A DNA stretch of 29,100 nt from Candidatus Omnitrophota bacterium (lineage in GTDB: Bacteria; NPL-UPA2; BS750m-G34): the NCBI GenBank assembly GCA_016783345.1, contig JADHWT010000004.1, forward strand, positions 1-29,100, given 5' to 3'. Under the pieces are notes generated by a model. The model was given only the letters and a program-made list of their open reading frames with translations. It had not been told where the DNA came from and made no database searches. Position 1 is the stretch's first letter; each line of letters starts with the position of its first letter. Both the position numbers and the translations under genes were made by a program. This document shows positions 6,823 to 14,800 of the stretch, one piece after another.

Positions 6823-7587
6823 TTACGCGAAATCTTTTCCTCTTATGACAAATATTGATAATACCACTCCAATTGCGGCATACAATATACCATAGATAAT
6901 GGTTAATAGGATAAGTGATACGGGTATAGATAGATTATTGACTACTTCAGCCCTTAGATTAAAATATTGCAGGTTGGGCAGGAGATAATAAAAGATAGAG
7001 GCTATAATTTTAGTTCCTATGGTCTCTGCTTTACTGATTAAGTATGGGAGAAGGTTTGTCACATGGCCGACTAGAAATAGGAGGAGGGCAAAGATTGTAG
7101 AGATGGCCTGAGGGAAAATTGTAGAAAAGAAGATAGATGCAGATACAAGGATAAGGAGTTCCACTGCAGTGAGCACTATTGCCTTTAGAAGATAAAATGG
7201 GGCACCCTTTTCTACAATTGCTACGATTATCAAAAAACCAATTGTCATGATAGCTAGATTAAATAACGTAGTTAATCCTGCACCCAGAAATTTCCCTAAA
7301 ACAAATTCTGATCTTTTTACTGGTTTTGCAAGTAAGGTATGGATTGTCTTACTATCAATTTCGCGTGATATAGAATTTGTCCCTGTAAAGATGGCGACAA
7401 GCACCCCCAGTACAACCATAGCAGCTAACCCTACATCTTTCATTAACTTTACTTCCTGATTGATTGCCAGCGTCTTATAGAGCAAGGCAGAGAGGATAGT
7501 AATAAAGGAAAAGATTACTATTACATATAAAATTTTTTGACGCATACTCTCCTTAAAACTGCTTTGCGCGATAGGCCAGATATTCAT
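6823..7587 (-). CDS. ABC-2 type transporter permease
   Basis: The 254-residue protein has about six hydrophobic segments in the ABC-2 permease arrangement. The first follows an amphipathic N-terminus (IAQSSFKESMRQKILYVIV). The family signature TNSISREIDSKTIHTLLAKP, then VKRSEFVLGKFLG, lies between the second and third segments, as in the NosY/GldF-like branch. AGGAGG precedes ATG 7587. The ATPase gene lies 19 bp upstream, so the two form one exporter. This family moves lipids, polysaccharides, drugs or proteins outward; the substrate cannot be read from sequence, but the downstream CBM9-like protein makes a glycan-related cargo worth considering. Confidence 0.9.
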   Translation of the reverse strand: MNIWPIAQSSFKESMRQKILYVIVIFSFITILSALLYKTLAINQEVKLMKDVGLAAMVVLGVLVAIFTGTNSISREIDSKTIHTLLAKPVKRSEFVLGKFLGAGLTTLFNLAIMTIGFLIIVAIVEKGAPFYLLKAIVLTAVELLILVSASIFFSTIFPQAISTIFALLLFLVGHVTNLLPYLISKAETIGTKIIASIFYYLLPNLQYFNLRAEVVNNLSIPVSLILLTIIYGILYAAIGVVLSIFVIRGKDFA

Positions 7588-7606
7588 TATTTTTTCCTCC
7601 TAGTAT

Positions 7607-8524
7607 TTATACGTTTTTCTCTATATCTGAAAAAAACAGCTCTTCCAGTGTCTCCTTGTGCGGAACAACGGAAAGATATCTCCCCCCGCCTTTCTGGATA
7701 ATGTCCAGGGTAGAAGGGAGGTCTTTTTCTTTTTCTATTATAATTTGCCAGTTCCCATCAACGGAGGTTGTTTTTTTAGATAGCTTATTTATCGCCTCCA
7801 GGGTCTCACTATTTAGTCCTTGAGCTATGACTTCAATCTCTTTGACATTAAGTAATTTATTGAGTGGTCCTTTTTCTATTAATCTACCTTCCTTGAGGAT
7901 GGCCACCTCATCACAGATTTGTTCTACGTCGGAAAGTATATGGGAGCAAAAGAATACAGTTTTGCCCTGCGCCTTAATTTTTTTTATCAGTGTCCTTATC
8001 TCCCGGCGGCCTATTGGGTCAAGTGAAGCAATAGGTTCATCGAGAAAGACAAGATCAGGCTCATTAATAAGGGCCTGGGCAATACCGATGCGCTGCAGCA
8101 TCCCACGTGAAAAATTTTTTAGAAGGGTTTTTTGCTCTTTCTTAAGTCCTACCATTTCCAGGAGTTTTTCGGTACGGTTTCTTCTTGTTGTTTTATCTAA
8201 ATGGAATATACGTCCAAAGAAATCCAGAAATTCCCAGGAAGTCAGGTGCGTGTAAAAATAGGGATTCTCCGGCATAAATCCTATCTTTTCCTTTGCCTTG
8301 ACATCTCCTATTTCTTTACCCATAATCCAGGCCCTGCCATAAGTTGGTTTGATAAAATCCAGGAGGATATTTATAGTGGTAGTTTTTCCTGCGCCATTTG
8401 GACCAAGATATCCAAATATACATCCTGATTCTACCTCAAGGGTTAAGTTATCCAGTGCTTGAGTATTCTTGTTTCTAGTGTTGTAGACCTTAGAAAGGGC
8501 CTCTGTTTTTATTATAACTGCCAT
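7607..8524 (-). CDS. ABC-2 transporter ATP-binding protein
   Basis: The 305-residue ATPase has a full set of motifs: Walker A YLGPNGAGKTTTINILL, signature FSRGMLQRIGIAQAL, Walker B LVFLDEPIASLDP and the switch His in FFCSHILSDVEQICD. A roughly 80-residue C-terminal extension (after KEGRLIEKG) is typical of CcmA/NodI/GldA-like ATPases that pair with ABC-2 permeases. It is first in the minus-strand operon of ATPase, permease, TPR protein and TPR/CBM9-like protein. No ribosome binding site precedes ATG 8524, and a near-consensus promoter ends only 7 bp upstream, so the message may be leaderless. Confidence 0.94.
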   Translation of the reverse strand: MAVIIKTEALSKVYNTRNKNTQALDNLTLEVESGCIFGYLGPNGAGKTTTINILLDFIKPTYGRAWIMGKEIGDVKAKEKIGFMPENPYFYTHLTSWEFLDFFGRIFHLDKTTRRNRTEKLLEMVGLKKEQKTLLKNFSRGMLQRIGIAQALINEPDLVFLDEPIASLDPIGRREIRTLIKKIKAQGKTVFFCSHILSDVEQICDEVAILKEGRLIEKGPLNKLLNVKEIEVIAQGLNSETLEAINKLSKKTTSVDGNWQIIIEKEKDLPSTLDIIQKGGGRYLSVVPHKETLEELFFSDIEKNV

Positions 8525-8531
8525 TTATATA

Positions 8532-8560
8532 ATGATAACAGACTATTTCTCTTTTGTCAA
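8532..8560 (-). promoter_or_regulatory. Promoter of the ABC-2 exporter operon
   Basis: On the minus strand TTGACA (8560-8555) and TATCAT (8537-8532) are 17 bp apart. Transcription would begin at about 8526-8524, on or next to the ATG at 8524. Confidence 0.7.
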
Positions 8561-8567
8561 TATTCTT

Positions 8568-8591
8568 CTAAAGATTTAACTAAAGATTTAA
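8568..8591. repeat. Tandem 12-bp repeat between divergent promoters
   Basis: CTAAAGATTTAA occurs twice in direct succession (8568-8579, 8580-8591). It lies between the -35 box of the leftward exporter promoter (8555-8560) and the -35 box of the rightward promoter (8593-8598). Phasing of about one helical turn fits a two-site regulator operator, but no regulator is identified. Confidence 0.55.
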
Positions 8592-8592
8592 C

Positions 8593-8621
8593 TTAACATT
8601 TTATTTATAGTAACGTATAAT
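8593..8621 (+). promoter_or_regulatory. Promoter of the PilT-like ATPase/cobalamin run
   Basis: TTAACA (8593-8598) and TATAAT (8616-8621) are 17 bp apart, with a start expected near 8628. AAAGGAG follows just before ATG 8640. All genes to larE are on this strand with gaps of 30 bp or less, so this may serve the whole run. Confidence 0.65.
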
Positions 8622-8639
8622 GTCCTGGAAAGGAGAGTA

Positions 8640-9806
8640 ATGATGGGTGAATATAAAGGATTTTATAAAATTGATAACTTTCATAAGATCTTGAGTAAGG
8701 TAGTTGAGATAGGCGCATCGGATCTTTTTCTTATCCCGGGCAATGTGCCTGTGGTAAGGGACCAGGCTGATGGGAAACTTTATTCTATTAAAAAATATTT
8801 CTCTAAGGATATAAATTTTTCTACTTTAAAAAAAGAGGATACAGCGTTTTTGGAAGATAAGATGCTCACCCAGCGGGGTTTTAGTTCTTCAAAGGAATTA
8901 CAGGATTTCAACTTTAGCTATGAGGCAGATGGTACGAGATTCAGGGTGAATCTCAATCGAAATGTCAATGGCACAGGATTTGTCCTGAGGCGTATTCCTC
9001 CAAAGACCCCTACCATAGAAAGTCTAGATTTTACGCCTATGGCTGAAATGAGATTAAAATATATGGCTAAAGAGTATGACCGGGGTTTAATCCTGGTCAC
9101 CGGTCCTACTGGCTGCGGTAAGAGTACAACCCTGGCATCACTTATCCACGAGATGAAATTGATACATCATTATAATCTTGTTACTATTGAAGACCCTATT
9201 GAGTTTGTCTATAAACCAGAGGAGGTTAAGGAGGATTTTCGCCTGGATAATATTATTCAGCGGGAAGTAGGCCTGGATACGCCTTCTTTCTATGATGGGC
9301 TCAAGAATGCCTTGAGACAAAACCCGAATGCCATCCTTGTGGGAGAGATAAGGACAGAAGAGGTAATGGAAGAGACGCTTTCTGCTGCCAATGCAGGACA
9401 TCTCCTCATGGGGACTTTACATGCCAATGATGCCAGGCAGGCAATTGAGCAGATAGTGGAACTATTACCCTCACAGAAACCTGAGACAGTTTATAAGAAG
9501 TTAGCCAATGTGCTTGTGGCAATCGTCTCCCAGAAGCTTTTACCCAAAACCGATGGGACAGCCAGAATCCCTTGTTGTGAGATGTTGATCCGTACACCTT
9601 CTATTGTAGGGTTACTCCAGGAAGGACAGATTATTGGTATAAAGGATCACCTGAGAGGTAATCCTGACCACAAAGATGAGCCCTTGAGTTATTTCGATGA
9701 ACTGCGCTATCTGGCTAAGGAAGGTATTATTTCAGAAGATCTGGCCAAACGCACCTCTGGAAGCATCAAGGATATGGATTTGATTTTACGGGGGATTATG
9801 AAATAA
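8640..9806 (+). CDS. PilT/PilU-family secretion ATPase
   Basis: The 388-residue protein belongs to the GspE/PilT superfamily of hexameric ATPases that retract or power type IV pili and related machines. Visible motifs: a PAS-like N-terminal part with GASDLFLIPGNVPVV, Walker A GPTGCGKS (about 155-162), the Asp box TIEDPIEFVY, Walker B AILVGEIRTEE and the His box GHLLMGTLHANDA. The AIRNLIRE retraction motif of classical PilT is replaced by PSIVGLLQEGQ. The protein is also longer than the usual 345-370 residues, so PilT itself is not assured. AAAGGAG precedes two consecutive ATGs (8640 and 8643). No other pilus gene is nearby; cobT follows after 10 bp. Confidence 0.88.
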   Translation: MMGEYKGFYKIDNFHKILSKVVEIGASDLFLIPGNVPVVRDQADGKLYSIKKYFSKDINFSTLKKEDTAFLEDKMLTQRGFSSSKELQDFNFSYEADGTRFRVNLNRNVNGTGFVLRRIPPKTPTIESLDFTPMAEMRLKYMAKEYDRGLILVTGPTGCGKSTTLASLIHEMKLIHHYNLVTIEDPIEFVYKPEEVKEDFRLDNIIQREVGLDTPSFYDGLKNALRQNPNAILVGEIRTEEVMEETLSAANAGHLLMGTLHANDARQAIEQIVELLPSQKPETVYKKLANVLVAIVSQKLLPKTDGTARIPCCEMLIRTPSIVGLLQEGQIIGIKDHLRGNPDHKDEPLSYFDELRYLAKEGIISEDLAKRTSGSIKDMDLILRGIMK

Positions 9807-9816
9807 GGGGTAAAAA

Positions 9817-10872
9817 ATGAGCAAAATTGATAGTGTTGTAACCAGTATAACACCAGTAGATCCTGCACTGCTGGATAGGGCGCAGAAGAGATTGGATAAT
9901 CTCACAAAACCAAGAGGAAGTCTTGGAAGGCTTGAAGAGGCAGCCAGGAGAGTAGCTGCAATTACAGGGAAAGAAAAACCTGAGTTAAAACAAAAAGTAA
10001 TATTTACCCTTGCCGGTGACCATGGCGTAGCAAAAAAAGGAGTGAGCGCATTTCCTCAAGATGTAACGCCACAGATGGTCGAGAATTTTTTGAGAGGCGG
10101 GGCAGGTATAAATGTGTTAGCCCGCCATGTAGGCGCGAGGGTGGTGGTTGTGGATATGGGGGTTGGAGTAGATATCCCGCCGAGAGAAGGACTCCTAAAC
10201 CGTAAGGTTGGTTATGGAACAAAAGATATGTCACAGGGCGCGGCAATGACCAGAGAAGAGGCTATAAAGGCCATAGAGACAGGCATAGATATTGTCGGAA
10301 AAGAAGTTAAAAAAGGCGTGGATATAGTCGGGACAGGTGATATGGGGATAGCCAATACCACTCCATCCAGCGCAATATGCAGTGTGATGACCGGTGCTGA
10401 TGTAAAAGAGGTTACAGGCAGGGGAACTGGAATAGATGACATAAGCCTGAAGCATAAGATAGATGTGATTAAAAAGGCAATAGATATAAATAAACCTGAT
10501 AAAAATGATCCTATTGATGTCCTGGCCAAGGTAGGCGGGTTTGAGATTGGAGGGATTGCAGGGATAATACTTGCGTGCGCGAGCAGGCGAATACCTGTTG
10601 TAATAGATGGTTTTATTTCAGGCGCCGGGGCATTAATTGCATGCGGACTTGCACCGCAAGCAGCAGATTATATATTTTCAAGCCATGAGTCCGTGGAGGT
10701 AGGACACAAAAAGATGTTAGAGAAGATAGGCGTAAAGGCGTATCTCGATCTTAATCTACGCTTAGGAGAAGGCACAGGGGCAGCCTTAGCAATGGATATT
10801 ATTGAAGCCGGTGTAAAGATACATAATGAGATGTCCACCTTTGGTGAAGCCGGTGTTTCAGAGGAGAAGTGA
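9817..10872 (+). CDS. cobT: Nicotinate-nucleotide--dimethylbenzimidazole phosphoribosyltransferase
   Basis: Full-length CobT (351 residues). It transfers phosphoribose from nicotinate mononucleotide to the lower-ligand base, giving alpha-ribazole phosphate for the nucleotide loop of cobalamin. Family blocks seen: LDNLTKPRGSLGRLEE at the N-terminus, FTLAGDHGVAKKGVSAFPQD, NFLRGGAGINVLARHVGA, VGTGDMGIANTTPSSAI and the C-terminal LRLGEGTGAALAMDIIEA, which contains the catalytic Glu of the family. AAGGGG precedes ATG 9817. Its TGA overlaps the GTG start of cobS (GTGA). The base actually used cannot be inferred. Confidence 0.96.
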   Translation: MSKIDSVVTSITPVDPALLDRAQKRLDNLTKPRGSLGRLEEAARRVAAITGKEKPELKQKVIFTLAGDHGVAKKGVSAFPQDVTPQMVENFLRGGAGINVLARHVGARVVVVDMGVGVDIPPREGLLNRKVGYGTKDMSQGAAMTREEAIKAIETGIDIVGKEVKKGVDIVGTGDMGIANTTPSSAICSVMTGADVKEVTGRGTGIDDISLKHKIDVIKKAIDINKPDKNDPIDVLAKVGGFEIGGIAGIILACASRRIPVVIDGFISGAGALIACGLAPQAADYIFSSHESVEVGHKKMLEKIGVKAYLDLNLRLGEGTGAALAMDIIEAGVKIHNEMSTFGEAGVSEEK

Positions 10873-11627
10873 AAAGATTTTGCCTTGCGTGGAATTTTTT
10901 GACCTGCCTCCCGTTAGGTTCCAAGAGTAAAGTTACTCCCACCGAACTCAGTCAGGCCATGGCCTTTTTTCCGATTGTGGGACTGGCGATGGCGGTATTT
11001 CCGGCAATATTTGTTCTAATATGTTACCCGTTTTTATCTCCATTACTTGGCTCGTTGATAATTGTCCTTATTTTTATTTTTATAACTCGCGGACTGCACC
11101 TCGACGGACTGGCTGATACAGTAGACGGGCTCTCAGGGGGAAGAGATAAGAAAGAGATACTGGCTATTATGCGTGACAGTCATATCGGCAGTATGGGGGC
11201 AATAGCCCTTTTTTTTCTGATATCTTTTAAGGTAGCACTTCTCAATGAAATCTGGGTAAATGCGGATAAAGTTAATCTCTTAAAGGCGATTTTTCTTTTT
11301 CCGGTCATGGGCCGCTGGTCCCTGGTTAGCACAGCATGGCTCCTGCCCTATGCACGTAAAGAAGAAGGGGTTGGGGAGGTATTCGCAAAAGAAGTTACAA
11401 TTAAACAATGGCTTCTCTCGACTCTTTTCGCAGGTGTTATAGCTTTTTTCACACTTAAATTTTACGCACTTCTATTTTTACCTCTGGTATTTCTTACCAG
11501 CCTCTTTTTCATAAAATACTTTAAGCGTAAAGTGGGAGGGGTGACCGGGGATGTTTTTGGCGCGGTAAATGAATTGATAGAAGTAACCTCTCTCGGATAT
11601 ATACTTTTATTTTTTATAGTGGGATAA
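10869..11627 (+). CDS. cobS: Adenosylcobinamide-GDP ribazoletransferase
   Basis: The 252-residue polytopic membrane protein is cobalamin synthase, which joins adenosylcobinamide-GDP and alpha-ribazole (phosphate). The signature ITRGLHLDGLADTVDGLSGG with its acidic residues is present, followed by MRDSHIGSMGAIAL. The N-terminal FLTCLPLG is also typical. It starts with GTG at 10869, overlapping the cobT stop by 4 bp, which implies translational coupling. An AT-rich hairpin (11624-11647) covers its stop codon, but no T-run follows it. Confidence 0.95.
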   Translation: MKRFCLAWNFLTCLPLGSKSKVTPTELSQAMAFFPIVGLAMAVFPAIFVLICYPFLSPLLGSLIIVLIFIFITRGLHLDGLADTVDGLSGGRDKKEILAIMRDSHIGSMGAIALFFLISFKVALLNEIWVNADKVNLLKAIFLFPVMGRWSLVSTAWLLPYARKEEGVGEVFAKEVTIKQWLLSTLFAGVIAFFTLKFYALLFLPLVFLTSLFFIKYFKRKVGGVTGDVFGAVNELIEVTSLGYILLFFIVG

Positions 11628-11657
11628 GAAAATGCCATATTTCTTATACTTATAACT

Positions 11658-12599
11658 ATGAATAGTCTTATATTTACAGGCGCATATATCCTCGATCTTA
11701 TTTTTGGTGATCCTGAGAAAATGCCGCATCCGGTTAGGATTATGGGATGGGCTATTGAAAAAGCGGAAGGGCCTTTAAGAAAGAGATTTAAGAAAAAGGA
11801 AACGATTGCCGGGCTGATACTTGTTTTTAGCCTGGTAGCTATTGTCTTTCTTGTTACGCTTGGTATCTGCTTTTTTTCTTTCAAGATACACAAATTTTTC
11901 GGTCTGGCTCTCAATATTATTCTGGGTTATACCACTATTTCAGTTAAGTCTCTTCTTGACGCAGCAGCAAAAGTTAAGAAAGAACTTTTGCAGAAAAATT
12001 TAAGCCGCGCCAGGATTAAGCTGTCGCACATTGTTGCAAGGGATACCAATAATCTTTCGGAAAAGAATGTAATACGGGCTGTGGTCGAGACAGTGGCTGA
12101 GAATACTACAGACGGAATTACTGCGCCGCTTTTTTATTTAGCTTTTGGAGGCGTGCCTCTGGCCATGGCATACAAGGCGATCAACACCTTAGATTCGATG
12201 ATTGGCTATCAGGATAAGAGATATATTAAATTTGGACGTGCTGCTGCTATAGTCGATGAGGTAGTTAATTTCATTCCATCCAGGATTTCAGCCCTGGGGT
12301 TTGTAATTTCTTCCTGGTTTTCCGGTTTATGCGTAAGAAAAGGTTTTCGTTTTATATCCAGATGCGCGTTAAAGGTTAATACCTTAAACAGCACTATCAC
12401 CGAAGGAGTAGTTGCTTCTATCCTTGGAGTAAGACTCGGTGGAGTGAACTATTACAAAGGAAAGAAAATTTTAAAGCCGTATCTCGGTGAGGGAAAGAGG
12501 GCGCTTGAGATAGATGATATTAACCGCGCCTCTAAACTTGCCTTTCTTACGAGTCTTATCTTTGCGGTTATAGTTTTATTGATAAAAATAATATGGTAA
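11658..12599 (+). CDS. cbiB: Adenosylcobinamide-phosphate synthase (CbiB/CobD type)
   Basis: The 313-residue membrane protein attaches (R)-1-amino-2-propanol O-phosphate (or ethanolamine phosphate) to adenosylcobyric acid. Family features: LIFGDPEKMPHPVRIMGWAI near the N-terminus, the RDTNNLSEKNVIRAVVETVA block, ENTTDGITAPLFYLAFGG and NTLDSMIGYQDKRY. Several hydrophobic segments fit an integral membrane enzyme. It overlaps the following aminotransferase-fold gene by 7 bp, and that gene's enzyme makes its substrate. Confidence 0.95.
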   Translation: MNSLIFTGAYILDLIFGDPEKMPHPVRIMGWAIEKAEGPLRKRFKKKETIAGLILVFSLVAIVFLVTLGICFFSFKIHKFFGLALNIILGYTTISVKSLLDAAAKVKKELLQKNLSRARIKLSHIVARDTNNLSEKNVIRAVVETVAENTTDGITAPLFYLAFGGVPLAMAYKAINTLDSMIGYQDKRYIKFGRAAAIVDEVVNFIPSRISALGFVISSWFSGLCVRKGFRFISRCALKVNTLNSTITEGVVASILGVRLGGVNYYKGKKILKPYLGEGKRALEIDDINRASKLAFLTSLIFAVIVLLIKIIW

Positions 12600-13675
12600 A
12601 ACACGGTGGTAATGTATGGGCAATTGAGAGAAAATCTCATCATAGATTTGACCGGTTCCTGGATTTTAGCTCGAATATAAATCCATTAGGTCCTCCCCCG
12701 AGGGTAAGAGAGGCAGTGCTTAATGGAATTAAAAAATTGTCTTGTTATCCTGACCCGGAATATATCCGCTTGAGGAAAGGGGTATCCAATTTTCTCGGGG
12801 TAAATTTATCGTCCGTCTTTGTCGGGAATGGACTCAGCCAGATTATAGATCTGGTGAGCCGCTCTTGCAATTTTAAAGAGGCAGTTATAGTAAATCCTAC
12901 ATACAGTGAATACGAGCAGGCGTGTCTTAAGGCTAAGATTCCTGTAACCAATTTCGCTATGAAAGAGAAAGATAATTTCACCTTGAATGAGGAGATATTT
13001 TATAAAGCTCTGGGGACAAAAAAAGAGGCGGCTATATTTTTATGTAACCCCAATAACCCAACAGGGACTTTTATTCAGCGTCCATTTTTTGAAAGATTAC
13101 TAAAAAAGGTATCTTCAAAAAGGCAGTGGCTGATAGTTGATGAGGCATTTATTGATTTCACCCCGCATGGTCGTAAGGATAGCCTCATCCATTTTATTAA
13201 TACATATCCGCGTCTCGTTGTCCTCTGGTCGCTAACAAAGATATTTAGTATCCCCGGTTTGCGCATAGGCGCAGCAATAGCGAACAATAAAATTATTGAA
13301 AGGCTTCACACAATAGCCCCGCCGTGGAGTGTAAATATTTTAGCTGAAGAGGCCACCATAGCCTCCCTGAAAGATAAAATCTTTTTAAAGAAAACAAGCT
13401 GCTGGATTAAAAAGGAGAAAAAATATCTTTCAAACAGTCTCAAGAAGTTTGATAACTTAAAGGTCTATCCTTCGGAGGCACCTTTTTTTCTTATCAAGAT
13501 ATTGAATAAGCGTATTAGTGCTCGCGCGCTAAGCAATAAACTTCTTTCTCATAAAATTCTTATCAGGGATTGTTCTAATTTTCATCACCTGGATAGATTC
13601 TTTTTTCGTATAGCTATTAAGGATAGAACAAGCAATAGAAGACTCATATCTCTATTAACAAGATATATAAAATGA
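12593..13675 (+). CDS. cobD: Threonine-phosphate decarboxylase, PLP-dependent
   Basis: The 360-residue fold-type I PLP protein begins MVKHGGNVW, the N-terminal motif that separates CobD/CobC from histidinol-phosphate aminotransferases. Other features are SSNINPLGPP, FLCNPNNPTGT, IVDEAFIDFTP, the PLP-lysine segment WSLTKIFSIPGLRIG and a C-terminal FFRIAIKD with the carboxylate-binding Arg. The enzyme decarboxylates L-threonine O-3-phosphate to aminopropanol phosphate, the substrate of CbiB, and cbiB is directly upstream and overlapping. HisC-like activity cannot be wholly excluded by sequence, but context favours cobalamin synthesis. Confidence 0.9.
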   Translation: MVKHGGNVWAIERKSHHRFDRFLDFSSNINPLGPPPRVREAVLNGIKKLSCYPDPEYIRLRKGVSNFLGVNLSSVFVGNGLSQIIDLVSRSCNFKEAVIVNPTYSEYEQACLKAKIPVTNFAMKEKDNFTLNEEIFYKALGTKKEAAIFLCNPNNPTGTFIQRPFFERLLKKVSSKRQWLIVDEAFIDFTPHGRKDSLIHFINTYPRLVVLWSLTKIFSIPGLRIGAAIANNKIIERLHTIAPPWSVNILAEEATIASLKDKIFLKKTSCWIKKEKKYLSNSLKKFDNLKVYPSEAPFFLIKILNKRISARALSNKLLSHKILIRDCSNFHHLDRFFFRIAIKDRTSNRRLISLLTRYIK

Positions 13676-14469
13676 TTGCAGAAGAAAAATTTGTAAAGTT
13701 AAAAGCTATCCTGCGTGAGATGGGTAGTGTAATTATTGCCTATTCCGGTGGCGTGGATAGTACTTTTTTAGTCAAGGCAGCTAAAGACACCCTGGGGGAA
13801 AAGGCCCTGGCAGTAATTGCCACCTCGCCCACATATCCTCAAAAAGAATTTAAAGAGGCGAAGGATTACGCGCGGGAGATAGGTATACGATATGTAGTCA
13901 TCGAGACTGAGGAAATCAGAGACCCGTCTTTTTCTTCTAACACGCGCGAACGCTGTTATTATTGCAAAAAAAGGCTTTTTAGTAAAATTAAAGAGATAGC
14001 TATGAAAGAGGGCATACAGTTTATTCTGGATGGAACTAACATGGATGACGAGCGCGATTTTCGACCGGGGAGAAAGGCCTCGCAGGAATTAAATGTCCGA
14101 AGTCCCCTTCTTGAGGCCGGTCTTTCAAAGGAAGAGATTAGAAAACTTTCTCGGGATCTCAAACTCCCTACCTGGGATAAACCTCCTCAGGCCTGTCTCT
14201 CTTCACGCTTTCCTTATGGAGAGGAAATAACCGAAGAGAAACTTAAGAGGATAGAAGAGGGGGAGGAATTTATCCACTCCCTCGGGTTCAGGCAGGTCAG
14301 ACTCAGACACTATGGGAAACTGGCCCGGATTGAAGTTGATAAGGAAGATATCCAGAGATTTTTTAAAGACAGCGTGAGAGAAAAGATTGTAGATAAACTC
14401 TTAAACCTCGGCTATACCTACGTTACACTCGACCTCGAAGGATATTGCACAGGGAGTTTAAACAAATAA
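13672..14469 (+). CDS. larE: ATP-dependent sacrificial sulfur transferase LarE
   Basis: The 265-residue PP-loop ATPase has the AdoMet-independent sulfur insertase layout: YSGGVDSTFLVKAA (P-loop, about 24-37), ATSPTYPQKEF, then LDGTNMDDERDFRPGRKA and PPQACLSSRFPYGEEIT. LarE inserts sulfur into the nickel-pincer nucleotide cofactor of lactate racemase and related enzymes. Three cysteines are notable: Cys95 and Cys98 (RCYYCKK) and Cys175. This pattern is known from LarE proteins that carry a [4Fe-4S] cluster instead of sacrificing one cysteine. ATG 13672 overlaps the cobD stop (ATGA). larB and larC are not in the window. Confidence 0.92.
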   Translation: MIAEEKFVKLKAILREMGSVIIAYSGGVDSTFLVKAAKDTLGEKALAVIATSPTYPQKEFKEAKDYAREIGIRYVVIETEEIRDPSFSSNTRERCYYCKKRLFSKIKEIAMKEGIQFILDGTNMDDERDFRPGRKASQELNVRSPLLEAGLSKEEIRKLSRDLKLPTWDKPPQACLSSRFPYGEEITEEKLKRIEEGEEFIHSLGFRQVRLRHYGKLARIEVDKEDIQRFFKDSVREKIVDKLLNLGYTYVTLDLEGYCTGSLNK

Positions 14470-14485
14470 AGTTTTATTTATTTGT
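14462..14485. terminator. Possible bidirectional terminator between larE and the toxin gene
   Basis: ACAAATAAA (14462-14470) and TTTATTTGT (14477-14485) form a perfect 9-bp AT-rich stem with a 6-nt loop, covering the stop codons of both convergent genes. The low GC content makes it a weak candidate. Confidence 0.35.
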
Positions 14486-14800
14486 GAATCTATTTAATAA
14501 TATATCTTCAACGTTTTGACGCGCATCAATAACTGATAAGACATAAACATGATTATCTGAAATTTTATAAATAACTCTCCAAGATTCTATTATCAATTCT
14601 CGATATAATAAAATTCCATATTCCTGCAGCTCAGGAACAATCCTGCCTCTATTCGGGAAAGTAAAAAGACTTGAACATTTATCTTTGATTTTATGAAATA
14701 TAGTCAGCGCATTATTAATGCTATCTTTTGCTATATATTTAATAATTTCGTTTAAATCACTCTCAGCTACGTGTGACCATATTACTTTATATCCAATCAT
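14474..14800 (-). CDS. ParE/RelE-family toxin
   Basis: The 108-residue protein has the ParE/RelE superfamily pattern: VIWSHVAESDLNEIIKYIAK at the N-terminus, the helical pair ALTIFHKIKDKCSSLFTFP, NRGRIVPEL, YRELIIESWRVIYKISDN and the C-terminal strand VYVLSVIDARQNVEDIL. Such toxins cleave mRNA on the ribosome (RelE) or poison gyrase (ParE); sequence alone does not decide which. Its ATG overlaps the antitoxin stop (ATGA), the usual coupled antitoxin-toxin order. Confidence 0.9.
   Translation of the reverse strand: MIGYKVIWSHVAESDLNEIIKYIAKDSINNALTIFHKIKDKCSSLFTFPNRGRIVPELQEYGILLYRELIIESWRVIYKISDNHVYVLSVIDARQNVEDILLNRFTNK

Noticed and set aside
9800..9820. Cobalamin riboswitch before cobT
   Set aside because: The gap between the PilT-like ATPase gene and cobT is only 10 bp, and I see no B12-box-like leader before 8640 either.
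11624..11647. 8-bp hairpin (ATAAGAAA/TTTCTTAT) over the cobS stop codon
   Set aside because: It is AT-rich with no T-run after it, so I do not call it a terminator; it may be chance.
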